The position numbers were made by a program, and so were the translations under genes. From Cronobacter condimenti 1330 (GTDB lineage: Bacteria > Pseudomonadota > Gammaproteobacteria > Enterobacterales > Enterobacteriaceae), in NCBI RefSeq assembly GCF_001277255.1, contig NZ_CP012264.1:1922001-1986000 (forward strand): DNA of 64,000 bases. The letters run 5' to 3'. The notes beneath the pieces were generated by a model, which saw only the letters and a program-made list of their open reading frames with translations, did not search any database and was not told the origin of the DNA. Below, piece by piece: positions 32,756 to 41,254 of the stretch (the first letter of the stretch is position 1; the number at the start of each line of letters is the position of its first letter).

Positions 32756-33652
32756 ATGGTTGAGCGTATTCTTATGGCGCCCCAGGGGCCGACGTTTTCA
32801 CGTCTGGTCATGGGTTACTGGCGTTTAATGGAGTGGAATTATTCCCCGCGCGAGCTGGTAGGGTTTATCGAACAACATCTTGAGCTTGGCATCACGACGG
32901 TTGACCACGCCGATATTTACGGCGGCTACCAGTGTGAAGCCGCTTTCGGCGAGGCGCTGCGCCTTGCGCCGCACCTGCGTGAGAAAATGGAGATCGTCAC
33001 TAAATGCGGCATCGCCACGACCGCAAAGCCTGAAAACGTAATTGGGCATTACATTACCGATCGCGCGCATATTTTGCACAGCGCGGAGAATTCACTGCGC
33101 TACCTGAATACCGACGTGCTGGATCTGCTCTTGATCCACCGCCCCGACCCGCTGATGGATGCCGATGAAATCGCCGAAGCGTTTCTCGCCCTGCACAAGA
33201 GTGGCAAAGTGCGCCACTTCGGTGTGTCTAACTTCACCCCTGCGCAATTTTCGCTGTTACAGTCGCGTTTGCCGTTTACGCTCGCCACGAATCAGGTCGA
33301 GATTTCTCCCGTCCACCAGCCGCTGCTGCTGGACGGCACGCTGGATCTGCTCCAGCAGTTACGCATCCGCCCGATGGCCTGGTCCTGTCTTGGCGGTGGA
33401 CGGCTTTTTCATGACGAAAACGCCGCCCCACTGCGCGCCGAGCTGCAACAGGTCGCAGAAGAGACTGGCGCGCAGACCATTGAACAGGTGGTGTATGCCT
33501 GGGTAATGCGGTTACCGTCGCGTCCGCTGCCGATTATCGGCTCCGGTAAAATTGAGCGCGTGAAGAGCGCCCTTGGCGCGCTGTCGCTTGAGCTTACTCG
33601 TCAGCAGTGGTTCCGCATTCGCAAAGCTGCGCTCGGTTACGACGTGCCTTAA
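32756..33652 (+). CDS. ydhF: Aldo/keto reductase YdhF
   Basis: A 298-residue NADPH-dependent oxidoreductase of the aldo/keto reductase superfamily. Catalytic tetrad elements are visible: Asp and Tyr in TTVDHADIYGGYQ (about 46-58), Lys in IVTKCGIA, and His in DLLLIHRPDPL. C-terminal PLPIIGSGKIERV binds the cofactor. Very close to E. coli YdhF, with ydhL upstream and sodC downstream as in E. coli. The physiological substrate is unknown. Confidence 0.95.
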   Translation: MVERILMAPQGPTFSRLVMGYWRLMEWNYSPRELVGFIEQHLELGITTVDHADIYGGYQCEAAFGEALRLAPHLREKMEIVTKCGIATTAKPENVIGHYITDRAHILHSAENSLRYLNTDVLDLLLIHRPDPLMDADEIAEAFLALHKSGKVRHFGVSNFTPAQFSLLQSRLPFTLATNQVEISPVHQPLLLDGTLDLLQQLRIRPMAWSCLGGGRLFHDENAAPLRAELQQVAEETGAQTIEQVVYAWVMRLPSRPLPIIGSGKIERVKSALGALSLELTRQQWFRIRKAALGYDVP

Positions 33653-33733
33653 GACGCCATGTTCCCTCCTTTCCGGTGAAATCCACTGCTGTGATATAGA
33701 CTTAACGGGAATCACCTGAAACCTGGAGGGAAT

Positions 33734-34252
33734 ATGAAGCGATTGACTCTGGCGGCGATGGCGCTGCTGGTTTGCGGAGCGGCACAGGCCGCCAGCGAAG
33801 AAGTAGATATGCGCCTCGTCACCGATAAGGGCATCGGCGAGTCCGTCGGTACGGTGAAAATCACCGAAACCGACCACGGGTTAGAATTCGCGCCCGACCT
33901 GAAAGGGTTGCCGCCAGGCGACCACGGTTTTCACATTCACGCCAAAGGCAGCTGCGAGCCTGCGATGAAAGACGGCAAAATGGTGGCGGCTGAAGCGGCA
34001 GGTGGCCATCTCGACCCGCAAAACACCGGCAAACACTTAGGCCCGGAAGGGAACGGCCACCTGGGCGACCTGCCGGTGCTTGCTGTTAACAATGACGGAA
34101 AAGCCACCGACACGGTAACGGCACCGCGTATCAAAAAGCTTGATGAAGTCAAAGGCAAGGCGCTGATGGTACACGTTGGTGGTGATAACATGGCCGATCA
34201 TCCTAAACCGCTTGGCGGTGGTGGTGGCCGTTACGCCTGCGGCGTTATTTAA
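33734..34252 (+). CDS. sodC: Periplasmic Cu/Zn superoxide dismutase
   Basis: A 172-residue precursor with signal peptide MKRLTLAAMALLVCGAAQA. Copper ligands are in GFHIHAKGSCEP, zinc ligands in GGHLDPQNTGKHLG and GPEGNGHLGDLP, and a late copper His in LMVHVGGDNMADHP. It disproportionates superoxide in the periplasm. ATG at 33734 follows GGAGGG. Its stop overlaps the convergent ydhK stop by eight bases. It is the only superoxide dismutase gene seen in this window; sodB is not at its usual site. Confidence 0.97.
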   Translation: MKRLTLAAMALLVCGAAQAASEEVDMRLVTDKGIGESVGTVKITETDHGLEFAPDLKGLPPGDHGFHIHAKGSCEPAMKDGKMVAAEAAGGHLDPQNTGKHLGPEGNGHLGDLPVLAVNNDGKATDTVTAPRIKKLDEVKGKALMVHVGGDNMADHPKPLGGGGGRYACGVI

Positions 34253-36278
34253 CGGTACGTCGGGCGTCGTCTTCCTGCGGTGAAGGCGACGCTTGTTCCA
34301 GTTGCGACAACGAGCACCACAGCCGCCAGATGATCCCAGCCAGACGTCGTGCGTCGGGTTGGTGGTGCCGGGCGAGCGTCAGACTGATGCGTTCAAGTTC
34401 GCCGATCGCCGCCGCAAGCGGCCGTTGACGTACCCCTTTCACGCTCATCACATCCCGTAATGTTTCAATGCAAATATCACGCACCTGGGAGAGCGGGTCG
34501 GCGCGGGTTTCCCATTCACGCAATTGCCAAACAACGTGTGAACAATTAAGCAGCACAACGCCCCAGCGCAGCAGCCAGCGGCGCGTGGCGTCGTCTTTAC
34601 TGTTACTGAGCTGGCTAATGTGGTGATACACCAGCGATTCGAACGCCGCTTCGCCGCGCTGAGGCACGCGGCTTAGCTGATCGATAAACCCACGGCGCAG
34701 CGCGCGGATATGACGCAGCCCTTTGCGCCGATCCGAGCCTGGACGCAGCACCGCAAACGCCACCCAGCAGCACGCCACGCCGCAAATTTTCGCGAGGTTA
34801 TCGTTAAGAAAATCCGCCAGATCGTAAACCGGCGGATTGGTCACCGCGATAAACGAACCCATAAACACGATGAGCTGACCCCACAGCCCGGCGAGCCGCG
34901 GCTGTTGAAGTTTCATCAGTTGCATGGTGGTGAGCAGTGGAAACAGAAACAGCAGGAATTGCCAGAGGTCGGTAACCTGCACCATTAGCCCGAACTTCAC
35001 CACAAAGCTGAACAAGGTCAGTAACAGAAGCGTGCGCAGCAGCAGGTTGAGTGAATTGTGCGGCGATGGCGAGGCGGAGTAGAGCACGCAGCTGATGGCC
35101 GCGAGCGTCAGTGCACCGCTGCCCGATTCCCAGCGGGTATTAATAGACCAGGCGCCAATCAGCGAGATGACGCAGAAGGTACGCAGCGCGCTCCAGAGCG
35201 CCTCGGTATTGTCAGTATGGCGCGCAAGCGGTGGGGCAGCCGGGACGCTGATGCGATCGTCGGGTACCGGGTTGTCGAGGCGGGCTATCCAGCGCTGGCA
35301 GTTCATCCAGACCCGGCAGAAATCGCGCAGCCGTAGCCAGAAAGCCTGATGGCGAAAATCGCCGTTTTCAGGCGGCGCGAGCATAACCAGGATCCGCGCC
35401 ACGCGCAGTGGACACGGTGTCGTCGTGCCAAGTTCCTGCAATAAAGTATCAAGCCCCGCCCAGAGGCTCTCCGGCGGCTGCGGCCAGTTCAGGAGCAGAC
35501 GACGCAGCCCGGAAATGTAGCTGGTCAGGCGGAGCTGCTGATGGAGAAGATGATTGAGTAGCTGGTTTTGCTGGCGGATGCGATAGTGGCTCCAGAACGC
35601 CTGAATACGCAGCAGATTAAGCGTTAAGACCTGTGTGATGACGCCCTCATGCGCGGTCCGGATGGCGTCGGTCGTTTGCGGTTTCCACAGCAGGCTCGCA
35701 TGCTCCAGCAGCCGGCCCTGCATTTTTCGAAGCGCCCCGAGAAATGTCACGCTGTCGGGCTGGCCCGGCATGACCATCATCATCAGCCCACCGCACAGGA
35801 TCCCGACGATTACCTCGCAAACGCGCGACTGGGCGATATTCCACAACTCAGTAGTTTCTATGGTGTTTACCAGCGGGAAGGCGATGATGGCGGCCGTATA
35901 GCCCGCCAGTTGAAAGGCATAGGCGGCATTATTGTGAAAATAACTGGAGACCCACGTGCAAAGCGAGAGCCATAAGGCCATCGCCCATGTAAACAGCCAC
36001 GGATCGTTGAGCGTATGACCGGCAATAATCAGCGACGCGCTCGCACCCAGCAGGCTGCCCACAATGCGCCCAAGGCTTTTGCTGATAACGCCCCCGACGG
36101 TCGGAAAGCTGACCACTGCGGCGGAGGTCATCGCCCAGTAGGGCTCGTCAAGCTCCAGCACATACGCAATGGTCAGAGCAAGCGACATCGCGATGCCGTT
36201 ACGCAACGCATAACGCCACTGCGCGGGTGTCGCTTTACCCCAGGGAGAGTGCTGCCAGGTCAGCCAGTCGAGGTTCAT
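34245..36278 (-). CDS. ydhK: FUSC-family efflux membrane protein YdhK
   Basis: A 677-residue inner-membrane protein of the AaeB/FUSC family. An N-terminal block of membrane spans (residues about 25-170, including DEPYWAMTSAAVVSFPTVGG), a cytoplasmic segment, then a second membrane block (about 370-500 with FIAVTNPPVYDLADFLNDN). It pairs with the membrane-fusion protein YdhJ and small YdhI as a putative aromatic-acid-type efflux system. It is last in the ydhIJK operon, following ydhJ by eight bases. No substrate has been established. Confidence 0.95.
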   Translation of the reverse strand: MNLDWLTWQHSPWGKATPAQWRYALRNGIAMSLALTIAYVLELDEPYWAMTSAAVVSFPTVGGVISKSLGRIVGSLLGASASLIIAGHTLNDPWLFTWAMALWLSLCTWVSSYFHNNAAYAFQLAGYTAAIIAFPLVNTIETTELWNIAQSRVCEVIVGILCGGLMMMVMPGQPDSVTFLGALRKMQGRLLEHASLLWKPQTTDAIRTAHEGVITQVLTLNLLRIQAFWSHYRIRQQNQLLNHLLHQQLRLTSYISGLRRLLLNWPQPPESLWAGLDTLLQELGTTTPCPLRVARILVMLAPPENGDFRHQAFWLRLRDFCRVWMNCQRWIARLDNPVPDDRISVPAAPPLARHTDNTEALWSALRTFCVISLIGAWSINTRWESGSGALTLAAISCVLYSASPSPHNSLNLLLRTLLLLTLFSFVVKFGLMVQVTDLWQFLLFLFPLLTTMQLMKLQQPRLAGLWGQLIVFMGSFIAVTNPPVYDLADFLNDNLAKICGVACCWVAFAVLRPGSDRRKGLRHIRALRRGFIDQLSRVPQRGEAAFESLVYHHISQLSNSKDDATRRWLLRWGVVLLNCSHVVWQLREWETRADPLSQVRDICIETLRDVMSVKGVRQRPLAAAIGELERISLTLARHHQPDARRLAGIIWRLWCSLSQLEQASPSPQEDDARRTVK

Positions 36279-36286
36279 GAGCGGGC

Positions 36287-37144
36287 TTAGTTATTGAGCG
36301 ACACGGTGCAAGTGGTGCCGGAGATGAGCGTCACGCCTTCCGGAAGACCGTCGAGGGCGATACGCACCGGTACGCGCTGCGCAAGGCGCACCCAGGGCAC
36401 ATTGGGTTTGATGTCTGCGACCAGGCTGCTGTCGCTTTCCACGCTCTGATCGTAAATCGCACGTCCGATGCTCTCAACTTTCCCGTGTAGCGGTGTATGT
36501 GTGCTGTAGAGCAGAATTTGCGCGCTGGCGCCTTCGCGAATATGCCGCAGCTTGGTCTCTTCAAAATAGCCGACCACGTAGAACGAGTGGCTGTCTACCA
36601 GCGCAAACACTGGCTGACCCTCGGAGGCATAATTGCCGGCGCGGCTTGAAAGATTGGTTACCCAGCCATCGACAGGGGCCACAACACGCGTCTGCTCAAG
36701 CTGCCAGTGCGCCTGTTCCAGCGATGCTTCGGCCATCTTCAACGCCGCCTGAGCGGCTTTAACGTTGATGTTGGCGGTATCAAGATCTTCAGCGGAGATA
36801 TAGTTATGCGGCAGATGACGGCGGCGATTCGCCTCGTTATTGGCTTTAGCGAGATCGGACTGCGCGCGGGCGAGCTGTGCCTGCGCATTCAGTACCGCGA
36901 TGTGGTAAGGCGTATCGTCAATCGTAAACAGCACGTCGCCCGCTTTAACTTTTTGGTTATCCCGCACCAGCAGACGAGTGATGGTGCCGGATACCTGTGG
37001 GGTGATGTTGACCTGTTCGGCGCGGACCTTGCCATCCCGCGTCCAGGGGGACTGCATGTAGTAATTCCAGACCAGCCAGCCTGCCAGCACGGCGGCGGCG
37101 ACCACGAACAACGTGGAAAAATATTTCAAAGTGTTGAGGCGCAT
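36287..37144 (-). CDS. ydhJ: HlyD-family membrane fusion protein YdhJ
   Basis: A 285-residue periplasmic adaptor anchored by one N-terminal span (about residues 6-26). It then has the biotinyl-lipoyl-like halves VNITPQVSGTITRLLVRDNQKV and VVAPVDGWVTNLSSRAGNYA, separated by a short helical hairpin. ATG at 37144 matches the E. coli YdhJ length; the longer frame adds five residues. It overlaps no gene; ydhI ends five bases upstream. Expected partner: YdhK. Confidence 0.95.
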   Translation of the reverse strand: MRLNTLKYFSTLFVVAAAVLAGWLVWNYYMQSPWTRDGKVRAEQVNITPQVSGTITRLLVRDNQKVKAGDVLFTIDDTPYHIAVLNAQAQLARAQSDLAKANNEANRRRHLPHNYISAEDLDTANINVKAAQAALKMAEASLEQAHWQLEQTRVVAPVDGWVTNLSSRAGNYASEGQPVFALVDSHSFYVVGYFEETKLRHIREGASAQILLYSTHTPLHGKVESIGRAIYDQSVESDSSLVADIKPNVPWVRLAQRVPVRIALDGLPEGVTLISGTTCTVSLNN

Positions 37145-37148
37145 GAGC

Positions 37149-37385
37149 TTACCACGCAATGAAAATCAGCAGCGCGAGGCTGACTGATAAGACGAACAGG
37201 GAGAGATCCATCAGGGTGGGGTGCCAGATGTCACCCGCGTAGATCCAGTCACGCAGCAGGCGATGCACCATCAGCCAGATAAAAAAACCGAGAATGACGG
37301 CCTTAAAAAGCGGAGGGAAATAGACCGACGCACCGGCCACGAGATCCGAAAGCGCAAAGCCTGATGTGAAAAAGCGCGATATCAC
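37149..37385 (-). CDS. ydhI: DUF1656 small membrane protein YdhI
   Basis: A 78-residue protein with two membrane spans, homologous to AaeX/YdhI (LVAGASVYFPPLFKA, then AGDIWHPTLMDLSLF). The start is GTG at 37385 with AAGGA about ten bases upstream. It is first in the ydhIJK operon and divergent from slyA across 176 bases, with the SlyA box at 37540-37551 near the slyA side. Confidence 0.93.
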   Translation of the reverse strand: MISRFFTSGFALSDLVAGASVYFPPLFKAVILGFFIWLMVHRLLRDWIYAGDIWHPTLMDLSLFVLSVSLALLIFIAW

Positions 37386-37539
37386 GAGACATTAATCCTT
37401 TAAAACCGGAGAGATGGCGGCCATTTCAGTTGCCCCGTTCTGGTCTAGAATTATAGACGTCGCGGTATTAACCGCCAGCGCGGGCTATTTGTTTTAGCTA
37501 CCTAAATACTGCACACTAGTCTAAAATCAGCATAATAAC

Positions 37540-37551
37540 TTAGCAAGCTAA
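37540..37551. promoter_or_regulatory. SlyA box in the slyA promoter/leader
   Basis: TTAGCAAGCTAA, an exact match to the SlyA consensus palindrome, ten bases before the slyA ATG and seven bases before the AGGAG. This fits the autorepression known for SlyA. Confidence 0.85.
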
Positions 37552-37561
37552 TTATAAGGAG

Positions 37562-38002
37562 ATGAAATTGGAATCGCCATTAGGCTCTGACCTGACAAGA
37601 CTGGTGCGCATCTGGCGTGCTCTGATTGACCATCGCCTGAAGCCTCTGGAATTAACGCAGACCCACTGGGTGACACTTCATCATATCCACGCGCTGCCGC
37701 CCGATCAGTCGCAAATTCAACTGGCTAAGGCCATCGGCATTGAGCAACCGTCGCTGGTGCGCACGCTCGATCAGCTGGAAGAGAAGGGGCTTATTGCCCG
37801 TCATACCTGCGCCAGCGACAGACGCGCCAAACGCATCAAGCTGACAGAAAAAGCCGCGCCTATCATTTCTCAACTGGAAGACGTGATTCTGAAAACGCGT
37901 GGTGAAATCCTCTCTGGCATTACGCAGGAAGAGCACGATCAGATGCTGCGCATTGTGGCCCGACTTGAGAAAAACATTTTGGCGCTGTCGGCCAAAGAGT
38001 AA
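37562..38002 (+). CDS. slyA: MarR-family regulator SlyA
   Basis: A 146-residue dimeric winged-helix regulator that counters H-NS silencing at virulence and envelope genes. It is near-identical to E. coli/Salmonella SlyA: LTRLVRIWRALIDHRLKPLE, QLAKAIGIEQPSLVRTLDQL (recognition helix), ASDRRAKRIKLTEKA (wing). ATG at 37562 with AAGGAG immediately upstream. It is divergent from ydhIJK and convergent with slyB through a bidirectional terminator. Confidence 0.97.
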   Translation: MKLESPLGSDLTRLVRIWRALIDHRLKPLELTQTHWVTLHHIHALPPDQSQIQLAKAIGIEQPSLVRTLDQLEEKGLIARHTCASDRRAKRIKLTEKAAPIISQLEDVILKTRGEILSGITQEEHDQMLRIVARLEKNILALSAKE

Positions 38003-38061
38003 CCGGCACGTTTGACAGCCCTATGAAGTAAAAACGTCAAACTGACATTGACGATACGCAT

Positions 38062-38096
38062 AAAAAAACGGAGGAGCCTGATGCTCCTCCGTTCCT
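38062..38096. terminator. Bidirectional terminator between slyA and slyB
   Basis: Ten-base stem ACGGAGGAGC/GCTCCTCCGT with a five-base loop, AAAAAAA to the left (T-tail for slyB) and a weaker GTTCCTGTTT to the right. Confidence 0.87.
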
Positions 38097-38125
38097 GTTT
38101 ATGGCCCTGATAACCCGGGGAAAGC

Positions 38126-38593
38126 TTAGCGCGGAGAGACGGTAACCTGGCTGCCGTTGCTTGCCAGCACAACGCGCTGACCTGCGGAGAAATGGGAATT
38201 ACCCTGTTTCTGCACAACCATAATGGTATTACCGTCATCCTTACGGATTTCCAGCTCAACGCCCTGGGTTTTGTTCACCGCACCCTGAACGCCCTGGCCT
38301 GCTACGCCGCCTGCGATAGCGCCTGCTGCAGTGGCAAGCGAACGACCCGTGCCGCCGCCGACGGTATTACCGAGGAAGCCACCCAGAACCGCGCCGCCGA
38401 GTGCGCCGATGACGTTGGTATCATCTCCACCCTGGATCTTCACCGGACGAACGTTTACGACAGTCCCGTAAGTGACGTTCTGTACCTGTTTGGCTTCAGA
38501 GGCGGTATAGACATCACCGGAAAGGCTATCATTGTTGACGCAGCCCGCCAGCGTTAAACCTACCAGCGAAACAACCAGTACACGTGAAATCAT
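38126..38593 (-). CDS. slyB: Outer membrane lipoprotein SlyB
   Basis: A 155-residue lipoprotein with lipobox LTLAGC (Cys18), a glycine-zipper membrane region GALGGAVLGGFLGNTVGGGTG and AAGAIAGGVAGQGVQGAV, and a C-terminal domain ending SQVTVSPR. It matches E. coli SlyB throughout. PhoP-dependent envelope-stress role is known for the family; I could not see a clear PhoP box upstream. Confidence 0.97.
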   Translation of the reverse strand: MISRVLVVSLVGLTLAGCVNNDSLSGDVYTASEAKQVQNVTYGTVVNVRPVKIQGGDDTNVIGALGGAVLGGFLGNTVGGGTGRSLATAAGAIAGGVAGQGVQGAVNKTQGVELEIRKDDGNTIMVVQKQGNSHFSAGQRVVLASNGSQVTVSPR

Positions 38594-38866
38594 GTAAATC
38601 TCCTGTTCACCAACAAATGCTCACCTGAGCATCCATCATATTCAAATTATATGGCATATGACCGCGATATTTCACATTGTTCACGGGGTCGATGATAAAA
38701 ATCGTAAAATGCCCCACCTGAACGGCAAATCAACGGTTGCGGGAAAGCTCGCTTTTTAGACCAGGCGGGATTATTCCGTTGCTGAATCAGGGTGAATGTT
38801 TATGATTGAGGGCGGATGGCCGGCGTGTTTGCACGCCGTGCGTGTTAAACAGGGTAAGGAAGGCAT

Positions 38867-40021
38867 ATGAAATCAGGTCGCTACATTGGAGTCATGTCTG
38901 GCACCAGCCTCGATGGGGTGGACGTGGTGCTGGCTGCCATTGACGAACATATGGTGGCGCAACAGGCGAGCCTGAGCTGGCCGATGCCGCACCCCATTAA
39001 ACAGGCGATTCTCGATATCTGTCAGGGCCAGCCGCTGACGCTGTCACAGCTTGGCCGCCTCGACCATCAGTTAGGCTGCCTGTTCGCCGATGCGGTCAAC
39101 GCGCTGATGCAGCAGCAAAACCTGAACCCGGAAGATGTAATGGCGATCGGCTGCCACGGACAGACCGTCTGGCATGAACCCACCGGCAGCGCGCCGCATT
39201 CAATGCAGATAGGCGATAACAATCAGATTGTCGCGCGTACGGGGGTAAGCGTGGTAGGCGATTTCCGCCGTCGCGATATGGCGCTGGGCGGGCAGGGCGC
39301 GCCGCTCGTTCCCGCATTTCATCAGGCGTTACTGGCGCACCCGACCGAGCGACGTATGGTGCTCAATATCGGCGGTATCGCCAATCTGTCGCTGCTGTTC
39401 CCCGGCCAGCCTGTCAAAGGATTCGATACCGGGCCCGGAAATATGCTGATGGATGCCTGGATTTGGCGCCAGAAGGGTAAACCTTACGATAACGACGGCG
39501 AATGGGCCGCCAGCGGCAATGTGGTGCGCCCGCTGCTCCAGCAGATGCTGAGCGACCCGTACTTTGCGGCCCCGGCGCCCAAAAGCACCGGGCGAGAGTA
39601 TTTCAACTATGGCTGGATTGAACGCCAGCTTTCGCTGTTTGCGGGGCTTGCGGCGCAGGATGTGCAGGCGACCCTACTGGAACTCACCGCCAGTACCATT
39701 GCGCGAGAAGTTCAGCTAAGTGGCGGTGCGGAGCGGCTAATGATTTGCGGCGGCGGCGGACGTAATCCGCGGCTGGTGGCGCGCCTGGCAGCGCTTTTGC
39801 CGGGAACAGAAGTCTCATCTACCGATGAGATGGGGATCCGGGGTGACGATATGGAAGCGCTGGCCTTTGCCTGGCTTGCTTACCGTACGCTAAGCGGTAA
39901 ATCTGGCAATCTGCCGTCGGTCACGGGGGCGCGCGCGCCAAGCGTGCTTGGTGCCATTTTCCCGGCCAACCCCTTAAATAATCGGACTTTGCCGACTTTT
40001 CCGGCCTCGTCAGGCAGATAG
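38867..40021 (+). CDS. anmK: Anhydro-N-acetylmuramic acid kinase
   Basis: Phosphorylates and opens 1,6-anhydroMurNAc in cell-wall recycling. The 384 residues contain the ATP-binding YIGVMSGTSLDGVD at the N-terminus, HGQTVWHEP, LNIGGIANLS and FDTGPGNMLMD, with phosphate-2-like ICGGGGRNPRL near 290. It is about 15 residues longer than E. coli AnmK, mostly after the FPANP segment. ATG at 38867 with AAGGAAGG upstream. mliC follows by 57 bases. Confidence 0.96.
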   Translation: MKSGRYIGVMSGTSLDGVDVVLAAIDEHMVAQQASLSWPMPHPIKQAILDICQGQPLTLSQLGRLDHQLGCLFADAVNALMQQQNLNPEDVMAIGCHGQTVWHEPTGSAPHSMQIGDNNQIVARTGVSVVGDFRRRDMALGGQGAPLVPAFHQALLAHPTERRMVLNIGGIANLSLLFPGQPVKGFDTGPGNMLMDAWIWRQKGKPYDNDGEWAASGNVVRPLLQQMLSDPYFAAPAPKSTGREYFNYGWIERQLSLFAGLAAQDVQATLLELTASTIAREVQLSGGAERLMICGGGGRNPRLVARLAALLPGTEVSSTDEMGIRGDDMEALAFAWLAYRTLSGKSGNLPSVTGARAPSVLGAIFPANPLNNRTLPTFPASSGR

Positions 40022-40078
40022 ACTGAATGCGTTACGGGGGCGCACCGCCCCCTTCAGAATTACGCTTTAGGATATGCC

Positions 40079-40402
40079 ATGAAGAAACTGCTTGTCGTTT
40101 TGCTTCCCGCCTTGCTCGCCGGCTGTAGCTACTATCACGCTATGGTTGAGCGCATGAATACCGATACGCTTGAATACCGCTGTGATGAAAAACCTCTAAC
40201 GGTGTCACTCAATAATACGCGCCAGCAGGTAAGTTTCGTGCTGGATGATAAGGTGCTGCATCTGAACGAAGGCCGTTCCGCTTCAGGCGTACGCTATACC
40301 GATGGTATCTATGCGTTCTGGTCGAAAGGCGACGAAGCCACCGTCTACCATCGCGACAATATTGTGTTAAATCACTGCCAGTTACAAAACCCGAAGCGTT
40401 GA
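40079..40402 (+). CDS. mliC: Membrane-bound lysozyme inhibitor MliC
   Basis: A 107-residue lipoprotein with lipobox LLAGC (Cys16). The MliC domain includes YRCDEKPLTVSLNN, SASGVRYTDGIYAFWSKGDEAT (the conserved loop that enters the lysozyme active site) and a C-terminal Cys forming the disulfide. Close to E. coli YdhA/MliC. It lies between anmK and pdxH as in E. coli. Confidence 0.95.
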   Translation: MKKLLVVLLPALLAGCSYYHAMVERMNTDTLEYRCDEKPLTVSLNNTRQQVSFVLDDKVLHLNEGRSASGVRYTDGIYAFWSKGDEATVYHRDNIVLNHCQLQNPKR

Positions 40403-40458
40403 GATTTTAACGGGTGGGGCGCACAATAGCGCCACCCGATCCTCACTGGTTTCACGCT

Positions 40459-41115
40459 ATGTCTGATATTGATCATCTGCAACAGATTGCGCATTTGCGC
40501 CGCGAATATACCAAAGGCGGGCTGCGCCGCCGCGACTTAACCGACCAGCCGCTGCCGCTGTTTGAACGCTGGCTCGCGCAGGCCTGTGAAGCAAAACTCG
40601 CTGATCCCACCGCCATGGTCGTCGCCACGGTTGATGAACAGGGCCAGCCTTATCAGCGTATCGTGCTGCTCAAGCATTTTGATGAGCGCGGCATGGTTTT
40701 CTACACCAATCTTGGCAGCCGCAAGGCGCATCATCTTGAAAACAACCCCCGCATCAGCCTGCTCTTTCCGTGGCATATGCTGGAGCGTCAGGTGATGGTG
40801 ACGGGAAAGGCCGAGCGCCTTTCAACATTTGAGGTGGTGAAATATTTTCACAGCCGTCCGCGTGACAGCCAGATTGGCGCATGGGTGTCGAAGCAGTCGA
40901 GCCGTATTTCTGCGCGAGGCGTACTGGAGAGTAAATTCCTTGAGCTGAAGCAGAAATTCCAGCAGGGCGAAGTGCCATTGCCAAGTTTCTGGGGCGGTTT
41001 TCGTGTAAGCCTTGAACAGGTGGAATTCTGGCAGGGCGGCGAGCACCGTCTCCATGACCGCTTTTTATACCAGCGTGACGCCGACGGCTGGAAAATCGAC
41101 CGTCTTGCCCCGTAA
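40459..41115 (+). CDS. pdxH: Pyridoxine/pyridoxamine 5'-phosphate oxidase
   Basis: FMN-dependent oxidation of PNP/PMP to pyridoxal phosphate. The 218 residues equal E. coli PdxH, with IVLLKHFDERGMVFYTNLGSRK (FMN/PLP binding) and SKQSSRISARG, and a C-terminal FWQGGEHRLHDRFLY then WKIDRLAP. ATG at 40459 is chosen by homology over an upstream in-frame GTG-type extension. Followed by tyrS and pdxY as in E. coli. Confidence 0.97.
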   Translation: MSDIDHLQQIAHLRREYTKGGLRRRDLTDQPLPLFERWLAQACEAKLADPTAMVVATVDEQGQPYQRIVLLKHFDERGMVFYTNLGSRKAHHLENNPRISLLFPWHMLERQVMVTGKAERLSTFEVVKYFHSRPRDSQIGAWVSKQSSRISARGVLESKFLELKQKFQQGEVPLPSFWGGFRVSLEQVEFWQGGEHRLHDRFLYQRDADGWKIDRLAP

Positions 41116-41254
41116 GTGAGCGATTTTCTTATGCAAGCGCTGGCGCTCCCAGGGCTTGCGCTTTATTCTATGCCTCCCTGAATTCTATTCTTTCGCCAGT
41201 GGGCGAAAAGCCGTGTACCGGCAAAGGTGCAGTCGTAAATACATGGAGAAATTG

